From Anomaloglossus baeobatrachus (taxonomy: Eukaryota > Chordata > Amphibia > Anura > Aromobatidae): a DNA stretch of 64,000 nt. Positions within the stretch are counted from its first letter, which is position 1; each line of letters starts with the position of its first letter. The position numbers and the translations under genes are program-made. Under the pieces are notes generated by a model. It was not told the origin of the DNA. It was given only the letters and a program-made list of their open reading frames with translations, and did not search any database. Shown here piece by piece: positions 34,219 through 44,527 of this stretch. Location of the stretch: positions 447,849,786 to 447,913,785 of the forward strand of contig NC_134354.1 of assembly GCF_048569485.1 (NCBI RefSeq), read 5' to 3'.

Positions 34219-35321
34219 TGTTACGGTTGCTGCGAGCACTGGAGACTATGTCCAGATTTCTTGTTACTGCACATGTGCGAGCGCCGGAGACTAAGTCCAG
34301 ATTTCTTGCTACTGCACATGTGCGAGCGCTGGAGACTAAGTCCAGATTTCTTGCTACTGCACATGTGCGAGCGCTGGAGACTAAGTCCAATCTTGGAGCC
34401 ATTGCACATGTGCGGGTGACATCATCGCTGACACGAGGTCACATGTCTCTGACACCCTCTATGCCGATTGGTCGCTGGTCATGTGCTTGTGACGTCTTGC
34501 TCGGTGATAGGCCAGCATGACGTCACTCCTGTCGTTCTGGCAGCGGATTGGCTCTGGTGTCCTCCATCTTGGATGAGGCACAGAGTCTATATAAGACCCT
34601 GACACACGCCGCATGGTGCTCAGTCCTCTTGGTTCATGCATATGAGTAGACGCTCTGTGCGCGTTCCTCTAGGCATTCCTCTGTCTATGCTAGGTGAGCG
34701 CTACCGGCAGGGTAGCGTTCTTATACCTTACAGCTTCGGCTGCTGTCCGTATCCTTACCTCTTAGGGGAGCGGACATAGGCAGGTGCCTGAGGCACATGG
34801 TCTGGCTGGGCCTTGTGATTCTACTCGTAGGTGGACGTTGCCGCTAGGGTAACGTTCCTTATACTGCGTCTGGCAGTTGTTCGTATCCTCGCACACTAGG
34901 GGAGCGAACAGAGGTAGGAGCTTTGTGCGGCTTACGCTGCTGTTCGTCTCTTTTGCACCACTAGAAGAGCGGACCTAGGCAGGTGCCATATCTAGTGGTT
35001 CGTGTCCTCGCACACTAGTGGAGCGAACGCAGGTAGGAGCTTTGTGCGGCTTACGCTGCTGTTCGTCTCTTTTGCACCACTAGAAGAGCGGACCTAGGTA
35101 GGTGCCATTTCGCACACATTGCCTTTGTCTCTGTGATTATTAACAGAGATCATTCCACACACCCTTCAAGTAAGGGAGGAATTGCTTTACTTACTTATTA
35201 TATCCTTCTGTGAGTTAACAGAGGTATTGCACTCTGCCATAGTCTGCAGCAAAGTCTTTGCACGGTGGACCCTGACTGTCTGATACTCCTTTCGGTTATT
35301 ATCAGACAGCCCCCCGTAACA
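34219..35321 (+). repeat. 3' LTR of Gypsy 1
   Basis: 1103 bp; identical to the 5' LTR apart from about one substitution and having four rather than five 45-bp units. Confidence 0.95.
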
Positions 35322-36159
35322 CGTGCCCTTGTTCCCAGATTCCGGCGGGGGCGTCCCCCCTCTCACCTGCGCAGCAGCTCTTTAGCCTTCAGTCCCAGCG
35401 TGGTGTCTCCATGCGTCCCCACTCCCAGACCACGGCGGGGGCATCCTCCTTCTCACTCGTCCAGAGGCTCTATTGCTTCCTCTCCTGTCCCGGAGTCTGC
35501 TGCAAACCTCTTCCTTACTCCAGGCCACGCTCAGGGCTTCAGTAAGTGCCCGGAATTACCCGGAAACAATAACTGAGGTTACCTATTACTCTAAAGGCAT
35601 TTAAGACCACCTCCCCTGACAGGAGGTGCTGGAGCAACGTTGCCTATAGTGCGTTGCTAGTTCTCAGGTCCCAGTACGGTTCTGTATTTAGCTCTAGTAC
35701 CAGTCTTCTGTTGCTAATCTCTGTCTCGTCCTAGTGCCTGCCTTCCACCATTGCCCGTGTTGTGCTGCCACATCTGTTCCATCACCAGAGAGCCGCCACA
35801 TCTGAGCCTATACCGCAGTGCTGTCACATCTGAGCCATCACCAAAGTTCCGCCACTGCTAAGTCTTCACCACAGTGCCGTCTCGTCAGAACCATCTCCAC
35901 TGTGATGTCCCATCTCTGCCTCCACCTCTGTGTCTCCAAATCTGTGGACTTCTGCACCGGACATAGAGACTTTAATTGTCCGTAAAGGCTATCTCCTCTG
36001 GTCTCTGGCTGCCGTGCATTTAGGCCTTCCATTTGGAGCACCACACAGTCCCTGTGTAGGGGTTCACTGCTCATTGGTCCTTCAGGAGAGTTCGGTGTAC
36101 GGTCCATTGAGTCCACCCCCGGATGGTTGCCGCCCCTCGGTGACCGTAACACTAGGTTT

Positions 36160-38000
36160 GAGGCCCTTATCTAGTTAATTCTGGAGAAAGTACAGGATCT
36201 GAGCCACATTTGGGTGGAATGGATCCGGCAGGTTGGACTTACACCAGGAAATAAATGTCTTCCATATGTTGCCGTAAATAGCGATAGTTACGGGTTTTCT
36301 GCTTTGTTTGGAAGGTTCTTATGACGCTGTCAGAGAGACCTCTGACTTTCAAGATCCCGATTTTAGTAGCCAGGCAGGCAGGTTAGACCTCTGGAATTCT
36401 GTGTGGTATAGAGGACATTGATGAAGAAGGTTGCTGACCTGTGGCAGCATTAAGGGACCCTCCTGGGCCAAAGTGATCAGTGCACCAAACCAACTCCTTT
36501 TGGTCACATGGGTGCTATCAGAATAGTAGTGACCCCTGTCTATCTTGATCTTTTGCAGCATCTTTGCCAGGACTGGGATTGGCGGAAAGGCGTATGCCAG
36601 TCTGAAAGTCCAGGGCTGGCGAATACATCTACATCTTTAGAGGGAAGAAGTGTTTCACTTTGGTGTTTTGATGGCATGCGAATAGATGCACCTCTGGATG
36701 GCCCCATTTCTCGGTTAATGTCTAATTGCTCTCAGTGAGAGAATCAAAATTTAAATTTTGTAGTTGTGATACCTTTTAATGGATAACTAAACTAACTTTG
36801 TGTGTATATATTTGTGTTTCTTCAGATATTTTGTCATACCATGCCTGAGGAAGAGACCTGAGATGTCTCGAAAGCTTGCTTTATAACATCATATTTTATT
36901 TTTATTTCAGTTTGCCATTAAAAGGTATCACAACTACAAAATTTTAATTTTGTTTCTCTCACTGAGAGCAATTAATCATTTTTCAACTAGCTAACACGGT
37001 ACCAAAACATTTTTCTTTCGGTTAATGTCTGAAACACTTCTGAGTTCAAGCTCCACTCGCCTGGATGGACAGCTTGTCTGCTGTGGAAGTCTGCTTGAAT
37101 GTTTGCAGAGCCCCTCAGGTGAAAGGCTGACAGAGATGGATGTTTTTCTGCCCACAAGAACATTCATATGGATACCATCTTTAGACCTTCATGTCTTGTG
37201 CTTCCCTGGTGACATAGGTGGACGACCATTGTTATATTACCTGAGTACATTTTTACGTGGGACCACTGGATCAAAATTTTTAACTCATCGAGTGCTTCTT
37301 CTACCGCCTTCAGTTCTCTGTAGTTTGAAGATTGAGGCTGGTCTCGAGTATCCAGGTTCCTGAAACTATATCTATGCAATAACAGCTCCCCAACCTCTCT
37401 GGCTGGCATCTGTTGTGACTTATCAATGGGTCCGTGCTAATCTTCCACTTTTTGGATGTTACAAAGGGTAGCGACTGGGAAAAGGACACCAGGGATGACT
37501 GGACCTCTTGCCGGACTAGTCCCTTGATCTCCTCAATTAAGGACGGTTGTTCCTCTCTGATGATACCGTTGTTGCAAGATTGACAATTTTTTCTTTTGAG
37601 AGGAGCTTTTTGTAGCATACAGCACCTTTGCGACTGGGATTTCTCTCCTTCCTTGGTGCAGGAACCTTGCCTCCCTACAAAAATGAGAGTGAGAAGGGAA
37701 TTACCAAAGGACCCTCCCCAGATGGAAGAAGAGAACCACACATACTATAAGACCGGAAAAGGGTTCAATCTCCAAGACATTCAGGCCATACATACTGACC
37801 CAACCCTGTTCCAGAGGATTTACTGAAGTGGGGAAAGCACTGGGCTCTGCAGAAGCAGAGCGGGAAGATGAATCACCCTTCATGATATAAAAATAATCAG
37901 GCCCTACCTGGAGCTGTTTTCTGGCTGTGCACTTATAAGGAAGTGCTGGACCCTCAGTTCGGCATCATCAGATAAGAGCCTCTCTTCGTGAGTCATAGAA
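36160..38000 (-). pseudogene. DIRS ORF1-like, RNase H-like and pre-recombinase regions (fossil)
   Basis: Minus-strand relics of the DIRS element. 37741-37500: ORF1-like stretch with PSLIEEIKGLVRQEVQSS. 37409-37164: RNase H-like stretch with SSNYRELKAVEEAL and CHQGSTRH, aligning with the same part of the whole element at 62790-62920. 36561-36349: segment like the pre-recombinase region (RSWFGALITLAQEGPL). Followed by the recombinase start to 36160. Broken, many breaks. Confidence 0.65.
36724..37017. mobile_element. Penelope-like insert with inverted partial copy
   Basis: 294 bp with a perfect 13-bp duplication TCGGTTAATGTCT (36711-36723 and 37018-37030). The right part has CCATTAAAAGGTATCAC and GCTAACACGGTACC, which I associate with Penelope-like elements; the left part is an inverted copy of about 60 bp of the right part. 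Between them is CCTGAGGAAGAGACC ... GTCTCGAAAGC, a hammerhead-like core. Confidence 0.6.
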
Positions 38001-38483
38001 AAGGTGGGCCCGGAGATCCGCAGTGCACCCAGATAATTTTGCCGGTTATATGGGAGGAATGGCGTTTGTTCCACTGTGAAATGCTAAACCAGAAGTGACG
38101 TCAAAGGGGCACCGTGCATCCCTTCCGATGTGCGTGCAATCCCAGAGAGCTCAGGTAGGCCTCTAGCAGGGTACACCATTCTGCTTTAACTCGTGGGGAG
38201 GTTCAAGAAGAATGGGAGAGTCCGGCATCACAGTAGAAGGGAGCACCAAGGGAGGAGGAGGGCAGAGCTGATGACCTCATCTGCCCGGCTAGATAAGAAA
38301 AAAGTGCCTCAATCACCGGTCAAGAAGCACCACAGTGAAACTTAATCATGCCCCAGTAGGGACAGGAAAAAACCCTGGAGATGGGAGGCGGGGAGGGGCT
38401 CTTTAATCTCTGTGTTTCCTGTCCCTATTGGGGTGTAGAGTTAACCTTCTTGGTGCTGTCATGGAGTGTGACTGGAGAAATAA

Positions 38484-38766
38484 GTTATAAGCTTGCTGCT
38501 TAAATATCATTGTTCTTGACAGCAGATATTCCTGCAAAAATAAGCATGTGCTGCCGAAAACCATGTTAGAACATGTATGCAGAAGGAGCATTTTAAAGGG
38601 TTGTCCAGGTTTGCCATGTGATGAAAGTGAACTTAGCGAGGCCGTGCATATCTAGTAGGAATATGGCCAGAAGTATGCAAATCGCACCTGTGTGGTCACA
38701 TGATGATCTGCTCTAACCGCCAGCACTGGAAAACCCCGACAGCATGCGGTGCGCATGCTTTTCCAT
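38484..38766. other. Short noncoding flank
   Basis: No coding signal or named element. It precedes the CAATA target copy (38767-38771) of Gypsy 2. Confidence 0.5.
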
Positions 38767-38771
38767 CAATA

Positions 38772-39549
38772 TGTCACGCTCCCCGGGTCCTCGGCTCCCC
38801 TCCCCGGGTCCTCTGCTCCGCTCCCCGGGTCCTCAGCTCCGCTCCCCGGCTCACCTGCCACGCTCCCCGCTCTCCAGCCTCCGGTGCCCGTCCTTCCCAG
38901 GCCCCCTGGTCTCCGATCCCGGCGCCCGACGGCTTCCCAGGTCCTGGCCGGCTCCCCTGCGTCCTCCTCTCAGCTTCCTTCCCTGGCTTCTGGCACCCGG
39001 GCCGCGCGCATGCGCATTAGGGCGCGCGCGCGGTCACTGACCCTTTCTTAAAGGGCCAGCGTCCATTAACAGGAAATGATGCAAAACAGGTACAGGGTAT
39101 AAAGGAGTTTATTGTCCAAGGGGGCGGGGCCTGATCTTCGTGTTTCCTAAGCTAGGAGTCAGGTCTCCTGGTGTTTTTGTGATATACTCACCTATCTCTC
39201 TTGTAGAGCCGTGCCTGCCTCGCCATCCGGTCCTGACCGAATCCCGAACCCCGAACGCTGTCCATCTGCCATCCTGACAGTCCGTACCATCTCGGATCCC
39301 TGCGGTGACCCGTCATCTCGCTCCAAAGGTTCCGGACCCCGCTTGACATCATCTCGGCTTCCGAACCTGAGCTGCGTCACCCGGACTACCACCAGTGACT
39401 CCGTGGTCCCAGGGACTTCTCCGTTATCCTCGTGTGCACGGACTGTTCTGCTGTCTATAGTGCTCCAGCTACCGGACCCCTTACCAACATCTAGGAGTTC
39501 GGCCCAGTGGATCCACCTCCTGGGTCTGCCCGTCCACCTGGCCTTGACA
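38772..39549 (+). repeat. 5' LTR of Gypsy 2
   Basis: 778 bp, strongly GC-rich in its first third, with three 21-bp tandem units of the type CCCCGGGTCCTCNGCTCC at about 38780-38845. Confidence 0.95.
39098..39103 (+). promoter_or_regulatory. TATA box of the Gypsy 2 5' LTR
   Basis: TATAAA in GGGTATAAAGGAG; the equivalent site in the 3' LTR is at about 44083. Confidence 0.65.
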
Positions 39550-39562
39550 GTAAGATCAGGCC

Positions 39563-40507
39563 ATGGATCCCGCTGCAGCACTAGCAGCCGTACAGGAGGA
39601 ACTCCAACGCCAGCGTGAGACTCAGACCCGCATGCTGCAATTCATGTCTTCTGTGGACGCCCGCCTGAACACGCTACAAGCGGCAGTTACGTCTTCAGCA
39701 TCCCGGGCTTCCACTAGTCAGTCCACGGCTCCAGCTCCCGTGGCGACATCTTCAGATACTTCCAGACTTCGTTTGGCCTCACCACCCCGGTACGCCGGAG
39801 ACCCCAAGACCTGCAGGGGATTCTTAAACCAATGCTCCCTTCATTTCACGCAGCTGCCGCATTTGTTTGCCTCCGATCAAGCCAAGGTCGCCTTCATCAT
39901 GTCCCATCTAGAGGGTGAGGCACTGGCGTGGATGAACCCCTTGTGGGAGAAGGGCGACCCTGTGACCACGAACATCCAGGAGTTCCTGCAGGCATTCCGT
40001 GGCACCTTTGATGAGCCCGGACGCGCCTCCGCGTCCGCTTCGTCTCTTCTCCGGTTACGTCAGGGGACTCTGACGGTGGGCCAATACGCCATCCGGTTTC
40101 GCACCTTGGCTTCGGAACTCGGGTGGAACAACGAGGCCCTAACCGCCGCCTTCTGGGAAGGACTCTCGGGGCGAATTAAAGACGAGCTGGCGGGTCGTGA
40201 CGTACCGACCACCCTGGATGCCCTGATCGCCCTAGCGACTCGAGTGGACATTCGTTTTCAGGAGCGATCCAAGGAAGTGTCCCGTGAGAGACGTCCGGTA
40301 CGGCATTCCTCTCCTCCGCAGAAGCCCGCCGTACTTCAGTCATCGACAGCTGGACTTCCCATTCACGAGCCCATGCAGATCGACAGAGTGCAGCAGTCTG
40401 AACTACGTCGAGCTGAGCGGCTCGCCAAGGGCCTCTGCTTTTACTGCGGAGAGGACACACACCTGCTACGCTCCTGTCCAGAGAGGCCGGGAAACTCCAA
40501 AGCCTAG
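39563..40507 (+). CDS. gag: Gypsy 2 gag
   Basis: 314-residue gag. The N-terminal coiled-coil-like stretch (residues 5-45) is rich in Q/E/R, then a capsid-like domain (about 75-220) with LEGEALAWMNPLWEKGD, and one CCHC zinc knuckle CFYCGEDTHLLRSC at about 292-305. Begins 14 bases after the 5' LTR. Same layout as Gypsy 1 gag with limited identity. Looks whole. Confidence 0.95.
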   Translation: MDPAAALAAVQEELQRQRETQTRMLQFMSSVDARLNTLQAAVTSSASRASTSQSTAPAPVATSSDTSRLRLASPPRYAGDPKTCRGFLNQCSLHFTQLPHLFASDQAKVAFIMSHLEGEALAWMNPLWEKGDPVTTNIQEFLQAFRGTFDEPGRASASASSLLRLRQGTLTVGQYAIRFRTLASELGWNNEALTAAFWEGLSGRIKDELAGRDVPTTLDALIALATRVDIRFQERSKEVSRERRPVRHSSPPQKPAVLQSSTAGLPIHEPMQIDRVQQSELRRAERLAKGLCFYCGEDTHLLRSCPERPGNSKA

Positions 40508-40509
40508 GG

Positions 40510-43500
40510 TTGGTAGGAGAGGCCACCCTAGGTGCTGGGACTCTCTCAGACCCGGTTACGTGGACTGTGCAAGTGACAACGGGAGAGACGCGGTTCACGG
40601 CTGAGGCATACCTCGATTCCGGGGCAGCAGGCAATTTCATCCAGCAGGCCACGGTGGACAAGTACCAGGTGCCTGTTACTCCACTCAACAAGCCCCTCGT
40701 GATTGCCTCTGTGGATGGGAGACCCCTCTCTGACACCATCTCCTGGATCACCAAGCCGGTGGAACTGCGTATCGGTGCCCTGCACACCGAGAACATCGCT
40801 TTCTACGTCCTCCCACACATGTCCCATCAGATCCTGCTGGGACTTCCCTGGTTACGGACACACGAACCGTCAGTCAGCTGGGGCACTGGCGAAATCACCC
40901 GATGGGGCTCTTCGTGCCATGAGAAGTGCCTGAAGACTATACAACCCATCCGACGACCTCCGGTTCCAGAGAACCTACCGGGGCTGCCCTCGGGCTATTG
41001 GTCCTTTGCAGACGTCTTTGATAAAAAGGAATCCGAGGTACTTCCGCCACATCGTCCTTACGATTGTGCCATCGACCTGCTCCCTGGAACAACACCACCT
41101 CGAGGACGGATATATCCATTGTCTCCAGCCGAAACAAGGGCCATGTCTACTTACATCACAGAGAGCCTGGCAAGGGGATTCATTCGGAGATCCTCCTCTC
41201 CTGCTGGAGCAGGTTTCTTCTTCGTCAAGAAGAAAGAGGGCGACTTACGCCCATGCATAGACTACCGGGGTTTGAATCAAATCACCGTAAAAAACAAGTA
41301 CCCTCTGCCGCTCATCCCCGAATTGTTTGACCGGCTTAGAGGAGCTCGTGTGTTCACCAAGCTGGATCTTCGGGGTGCTTACAATCTGGTACGCATCCGC
41401 TCTGGGGACGAATGGAAGACCGCGTTCAATACGCGCGATGGGCACTATGAATACTGCGTGATGCCCTTCGGCCTGTGTAACGCCCCAGCCGTCTTTCAAG
41501 AACTGGTGAACGACGTTTTCCGGGACCTTCTTTACGTCTGTGTAGTAGTGTATCTGGATGACATCCTTGTCTTCTCACCGGACCTCCAGACCCACAGAGA
41601 GAACGTACAACTGGTTTTACAAAGACTGAGAGAGAATCGCCTGTACGCCAAGTACGAGAAGTGTGTCTTTGAGCAGTCTTCTCTCCCCTTCCTGGGGTAC
41701 ATCATCTCTGATACTGGACTGCAGATGGATCCAAAGAAGGTCTCCTCCATTCTCAACTGGCCTCCTCCTTCTGGACTGAAGGCAATCCAACGCTTCCTGG
41801 GATTCGCCAACTACTACCGCCAGTTCATCCCTCACTTCTCTGCTCTGACTGCTCCTCTCTCCGCTTTGACCAGGAAAGAGGCTAATCCCAAGGACTGGTC
41901 CCCGGCGGCCGACGCCGCGTTTGGCTCTCTGAAGCGGGCATTTGCCTCCTCTCCTGTACTCCACCGTCCGGAGTTAAACCGCCAGTTCACCCTGGAGGTG
42001 GACGCCTCCTCCTCAGGAGCCGGAGCAGTGCTCATGCAGAAGTCCTCCTCCGGGAAGATGGTGACTTGCGGATTCTTCTCCAAGAGCTTCTCAGCGCCTG
42101 AACGCAACTACACCATCGGTGACCGAGAGCTCTTGGCAGTCAAACTGGCTCTGGAGGAATGGCGCTACCTTCTAGAGGGAGCAGTGTACCCCGTGATCAT
42201 TTACACGGACCACAAGAACCTGGAATACCTGCGGTCTGCTCAGCGACTGAACCCACGGCAAGCCAGGTGGTCCTTATTCTTTGCCAGGTTTGATTTCCAG
42301 CTCCATTTCCGACCCGCGGACAAGAATGTACGCGCTGATGCCTTGTCCAGGTCTTTCATGCCCATGGAGCAGGAGGAAGAGACTACCCAACCCATCATCT
42401 GTCCTAGCAAAATCATTCCGGTGGCCCCTGTCACCCTGGCCCAGATACCGCCCGGGAAGACCTATGTCTCTGAGACAGACAGGCAAAAAGTGTTACACTG
42501 GGGTCATGCCTCGAAAACAGCCGGTCATGCTGGTCAGAAGAGAACTTGGAGTGCGATTGTACGTCACTACTGGTGGCCATCCCTTCGCACGGACGTCGCT
42601 GCTTTTGTCTCTGCCTGCTCCTCTTGTGCCAGGAACAAGACGCCCAAACACCTGCCATATGGCCGTCTTCTGCCTCTGCCGATACCCTCAGTTCCGTGGC
42701 AACACATAGCGATGGACTTTATTACGGACTTGCCATTGTCCTCCGGGCACACAGTCATATGGGTCGTGGTGGATCGGTTCTCTAAAATGGCTCATTTCGT
42801 CCCTATGGCTGGACTACCCTCTGCTCAAGAACTCGCGGATGCCTATATACATCACATCTTCCGCTTGCATGGCTTTCCATTACACATCGTATCCGACAGA
42901 GGAACTCAGTTCACCTCCCGCTTCTGGAGGGCTCTCTGCAAACATCTGGGAGTGACTCTGGACTTTTCATCTGCATACCATCCTCAGTCTAATGGCCAAG
43001 TGGAGAGGGTCAATCAAATCTTGACCTCTTTTTTACGTCACTATGTCAACGCCCATCACGACGACTGGTCCACGCTTCTTCCTTGGGCTGAATTCTCCCA
43101 TAACCACCACATCAGTGAGTCGTCCTCCAGCTCTCCCTTCCATGTCGTTTACGGACTCCAGCCCTCCGTCCCATTGCCGGTATCCCCTTCTTCGGATGTC
43201 CCTGCTGCTGATACTGTAGCCCGTGACTTTGCAACCATTTGGGACTCTGTCAAGGCGTCCCTTGGGCGTGCTTCCCTACGGATGAAACGACACGCAGACA
43301 AGAGACGTCTGGACCCTCCGTGTTTCTCTCCTGGAGATCTCGTCTGGCTTGCTTCCAAGTACGTCCGCTTGAAGATACCATCCTACAAGCTGGGTCCTCG
43401 CTACATCGGGCCGTTTAAAGTCCTCAACAAGATCAATGAGGTCTCCTACAAGCTACAGCTCCCGGCCACGATGAGGATACCCAACTCATTCCACGTCTCC

Positions 43501-44025
43501 CTGCTCAAGCTGGTTGTCCTTGGTCCCTTCTCCGCTGCTGCCAGTCCGGCTCCTCCACCTATTGCCGATGACGACATCTATGCGGTAAGGGATATCGTGG
43601 CCATGAAGACCGTACGGGGTCGACAGTTCTTCCTGGTGGACTGGGAGGGGTATGGTCCTGAGGATAGGTCCTGGGAGCCCAGGGAGAACGTGGGCACTCC
43701 TCTGATCCGTGCCTTCATGTCCCGGTTGCGGGGAGGGGGGTGTGTGGGGGGGGTACTGTCACGCTCCCCGGGTCCTCGGCTCCCCTCCCCGGGTCCTCTG
43801 CTCCGCTCCCCGGGTCCTCAGCTCCGCTCCCCGGCTCACCTGCCACGCTCCCCGCTCTCCAGCCTCCGGTGCCCGTCCTTCCCAGGCCCCCTGGTCTCCG
43901 ATCCCGGCGCCCGACGGCTTCCCAGGTCCTGGCCGGCTCCCCTGCGTCCTCCTCTCAGCTTCCTTCCCTGGCTTCTGGCACCCGGGCCGCGCGCATGCGC
44001 ATTAGGGCGCGCGCGCGGTCACTGA
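40510..44025 (+). CDS. pol: Gypsy 2 pol, open into the 3' LTR
   Basis: 1171 codons, opening two bases after the gag end in another frame with no ATG there; expression as a gag-pol fusion by a shift is known in the family. Protease YLDSGAAGNF (about residue 33-42), reverse transcriptase VVYLDDILVF (DD near 350), RNase H from about 497 with YTDHKNL, integrase with HHCC segment, MDFITDLP, DRGTQFTSRFW and HPQSNGQVERVNQ, chromodomain FFLVDWEGYG ... SWEPRE (about 1025-1065). The frame stays open through the polypurine tract and about 90 codons into the 3' LTR, whose 21-bp units are read as RSPGPQL-like heptads. Looks whole. Confidence 0.95.
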   Translation: MVGEATLGAGTLSDPVTWTVQVTTGETRFTAEAYLDSGAAGNFIQQATVDKYQVPVTPLNKPLVIASVDGRPLSDTISWITKPVELRIGALHTENIAFYVLPHMSHQILLGLPWLRTHEPSVSWGTGEITRWGSSCHEKCLKTIQPIRRPPVPENLPGLPSGYWSFADVFDKKESEVLPPHRPYDCAIDLLPGTTPPRGRIYPLSPAETRAMSTYITESLARGFIRRSSSPAGAGFFFVKKKEGDLRPCIDYRGLNQITVKNKYPLPLIPELFDRLRGARVFTKLDLRGAYNLVRIRSGDEWKTAFNTRDGHYEYCVMPFGLCNAPAVFQELVNDVFRDLLYVCVVVYLDDILVFSPDLQTHRENVQLVLQRLRENRLYAKYEKCVFEQSSLPFLGYIISDTGLQMDPKKVSSILNWPPPSGLKAIQRFLGFANYYRQFIPHFSALTAPLSALTRKEANPKDWSPAADAAFGSLKRAFASSPVLHRPELNRQFTLEVDASSSGAGAVLMQKSSSGKMVTCGFFSKSFSAPERNYTIGDRELLAVKLALEEWRYLLEGAVYPVIIYTDHKNLEYLRSAQRLNPRQARWSLFFARFDFQLHFRPADKNVRADALSRSFMPMEQEEETTQPIICPSKIIPVAPVTLAQIPPGKTYVSETDRQKVLHWGHASKTAGHAGQKRTWSAIVRHYWWPSLRTDVAAFVSACSSCARNKTPKHLPYGRLLPLPIPSVPWQHIAMDFITDLPLSSGHTVIWVVVDRFSKMAHFVPMAGLPSAQELADAYIHHIFRLHGFPLHIVSDRGTQFTSRFWRALCKHLGVTLDFSSAYHPQSNGQVERVNQILTSFLRHYVNAHHDDWSTLLPWAEFSHNHHISESSSSSPFHVVYGLQPSVPLPVSPSSDVPAADTVARDFATIWDSVKASLGRASLRMKRHADKRRLDPPCFSPGDLVWLASKYVRLKIPSYKLGPRYIGPFKVLNKINEVSYKLQLPATMRIPNSFHVSLLKLVVLGPFSAAASPAPPPIADDDIYAVRDIVAMKTVRGRQFFLVDWEGYGPEDRSWEPRENVGTPLIRAFMSRLRGGGCVGGVLSRSPGPRLPSPGPLLRSPGPQLRSPAHLPRSPLSSLRCPSFPGPLVSDPGARRLPRSWPAPLRPPLSFLPWLLAPGPRACALGRARGH

Positions 44026-44527
44026 CCCTTTCTTAAAGGGCCAGCGTCCATTAACAGGAAATGATGCAAAACAGGTACAGGGTATAAAGGAGTTTATTGT
44101 CCAAGGGGGCGGGGCCTGATCTTCGTGTTTCCTAAGCTAGGAGTCAGGTCTCCTGGTGTTTTTGTGATATACTCACCTATCTCTCTTGTAGAGCCGTGCC
44201 TGCCTCGCCATCCGGTCCTGACCGAATCCCGAACGCTGTCCATCTGCCATCCTGACAGTCCGTACCATCTCGGATCCCTGCGGTGACCCGTCATCTCGCT
44301 CCAAAGGTTCCGGACCCCGCTTGACATCATCTCGGCTTCCGAACCTGAGCTGCGTCACCCGGACTACCACCAGTGACTCCGTGGTCCCAGGGACTTCTCC
44401 GTTATCCTCGTGTGCACGGACTGTTCTGCTGTCTATAGTGCTCCAGCTACCGGACCCCTTAGCAACATCTAGGAGTTCGGCCCAGTGGATCCACCTCCTG
44501 GGTCTGCCCGTCCACCTGGCCTTGACA
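43757..44527 (+). repeat. 3' LTR of Gypsy 2
   Basis: 771 bp, nearly identical to the 5' LTR. Confidence 0.95.

Larger units (their letters stand above)
28977..35321 (+). mobile_element. Gypsy 1: chromodomain LTR retrotransposon, looks whole
   Basis: 6.3-kb Metaviridae-type chromovirus. LTRs 28977-30124 and 34219-35321 (TGTTACGG ... CCGTAACA), perfect 5-bp duplication CGTGC (28972-28976, 35322-35326), a purine-rich tract just before the 3' LTR (34206-34215), gag and pol between. The two LTRs differ by about one substitution plus one 45-bp repeat unit, so the insertion is very young. No obvious break seen in gag or pol. Treated as a mobile-element copy, not a host gene. Confidence 0.95.
28944..36151 (-). 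repeat. Solo LTR R1', split by Gypsy 1
   Basis: LTR of about 860 bp in two parts, 28944-28976 and 35322-36151. It reads TGTTACGGTCACCGAGG from 36151 on the minus strand and ends in CTACA at 28944. Flanks CTAGA (28939-28943) and CTAGG (36152-36156) look like its 5-bp duplication with one mismatch. Recombinase sequence of the DIRS element lies on both sides. R1 (3829-4333) is a second, partial copy. Confidence 0.7.
27797..38483 (-). mobile_element. DIRS-type retroelement, degraded, with nested inserts
   Basis: Fossil on the minus strand. Inverted terminal repeats: left end 27797-27930 and right end about 38340-38483, both with GGTGCTGTCATGGAG (minus sense) and CCCTATTGGGG-type sequence; an internal partial copy of the end lies near 28025-28070, as is usual for DIRS circular-junction regions. 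Parts in minus order: ORF1-like (37880-37500), RNase H-like (about 37410-37130), a region before the recombinase (36560-36300), and tyrosine recombinase (36300-36160, continuing 28943-28100). Broken, with many breaks. Inserted into it: solo LTR R1', Gypsy 1 within that, and a Penelope-like insert. Confidence 0.75.
38772..44527 (+). mobile_element. Gypsy 2: chromodomain LTR retrotransposon, looks whole
   Basis: 5.8-kb chromovirus with LTRs 38772-39549 and 43757-44527 (TGTCACGC ... TTGACA) and a perfect CAATA duplication (38767-38771, 44528-44532). gag and pol look whole. The LTRs differ by one 7-bp length change and about one substitution, so it is very young. A different family from Gypsy 1: LTRs are unrelated apart from their tips, and the pol proteins are similar but clearly diverged. 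Confidence 0.95.

Noticed and set aside
36800-36900. A functional hammerhead ribozyme
   Set aside because: The core has an extra base before the stem and I see no convincing stem III and cleavage site, so I only report it as hammerhead-like.
38700-39051. Overlapping proline-rich open frames at the 5' LTR of Gypsy 2
   Set aside because: GC-rich 21-bp LTR repeats without stops; only the 3' LTR copy is joined to pol.
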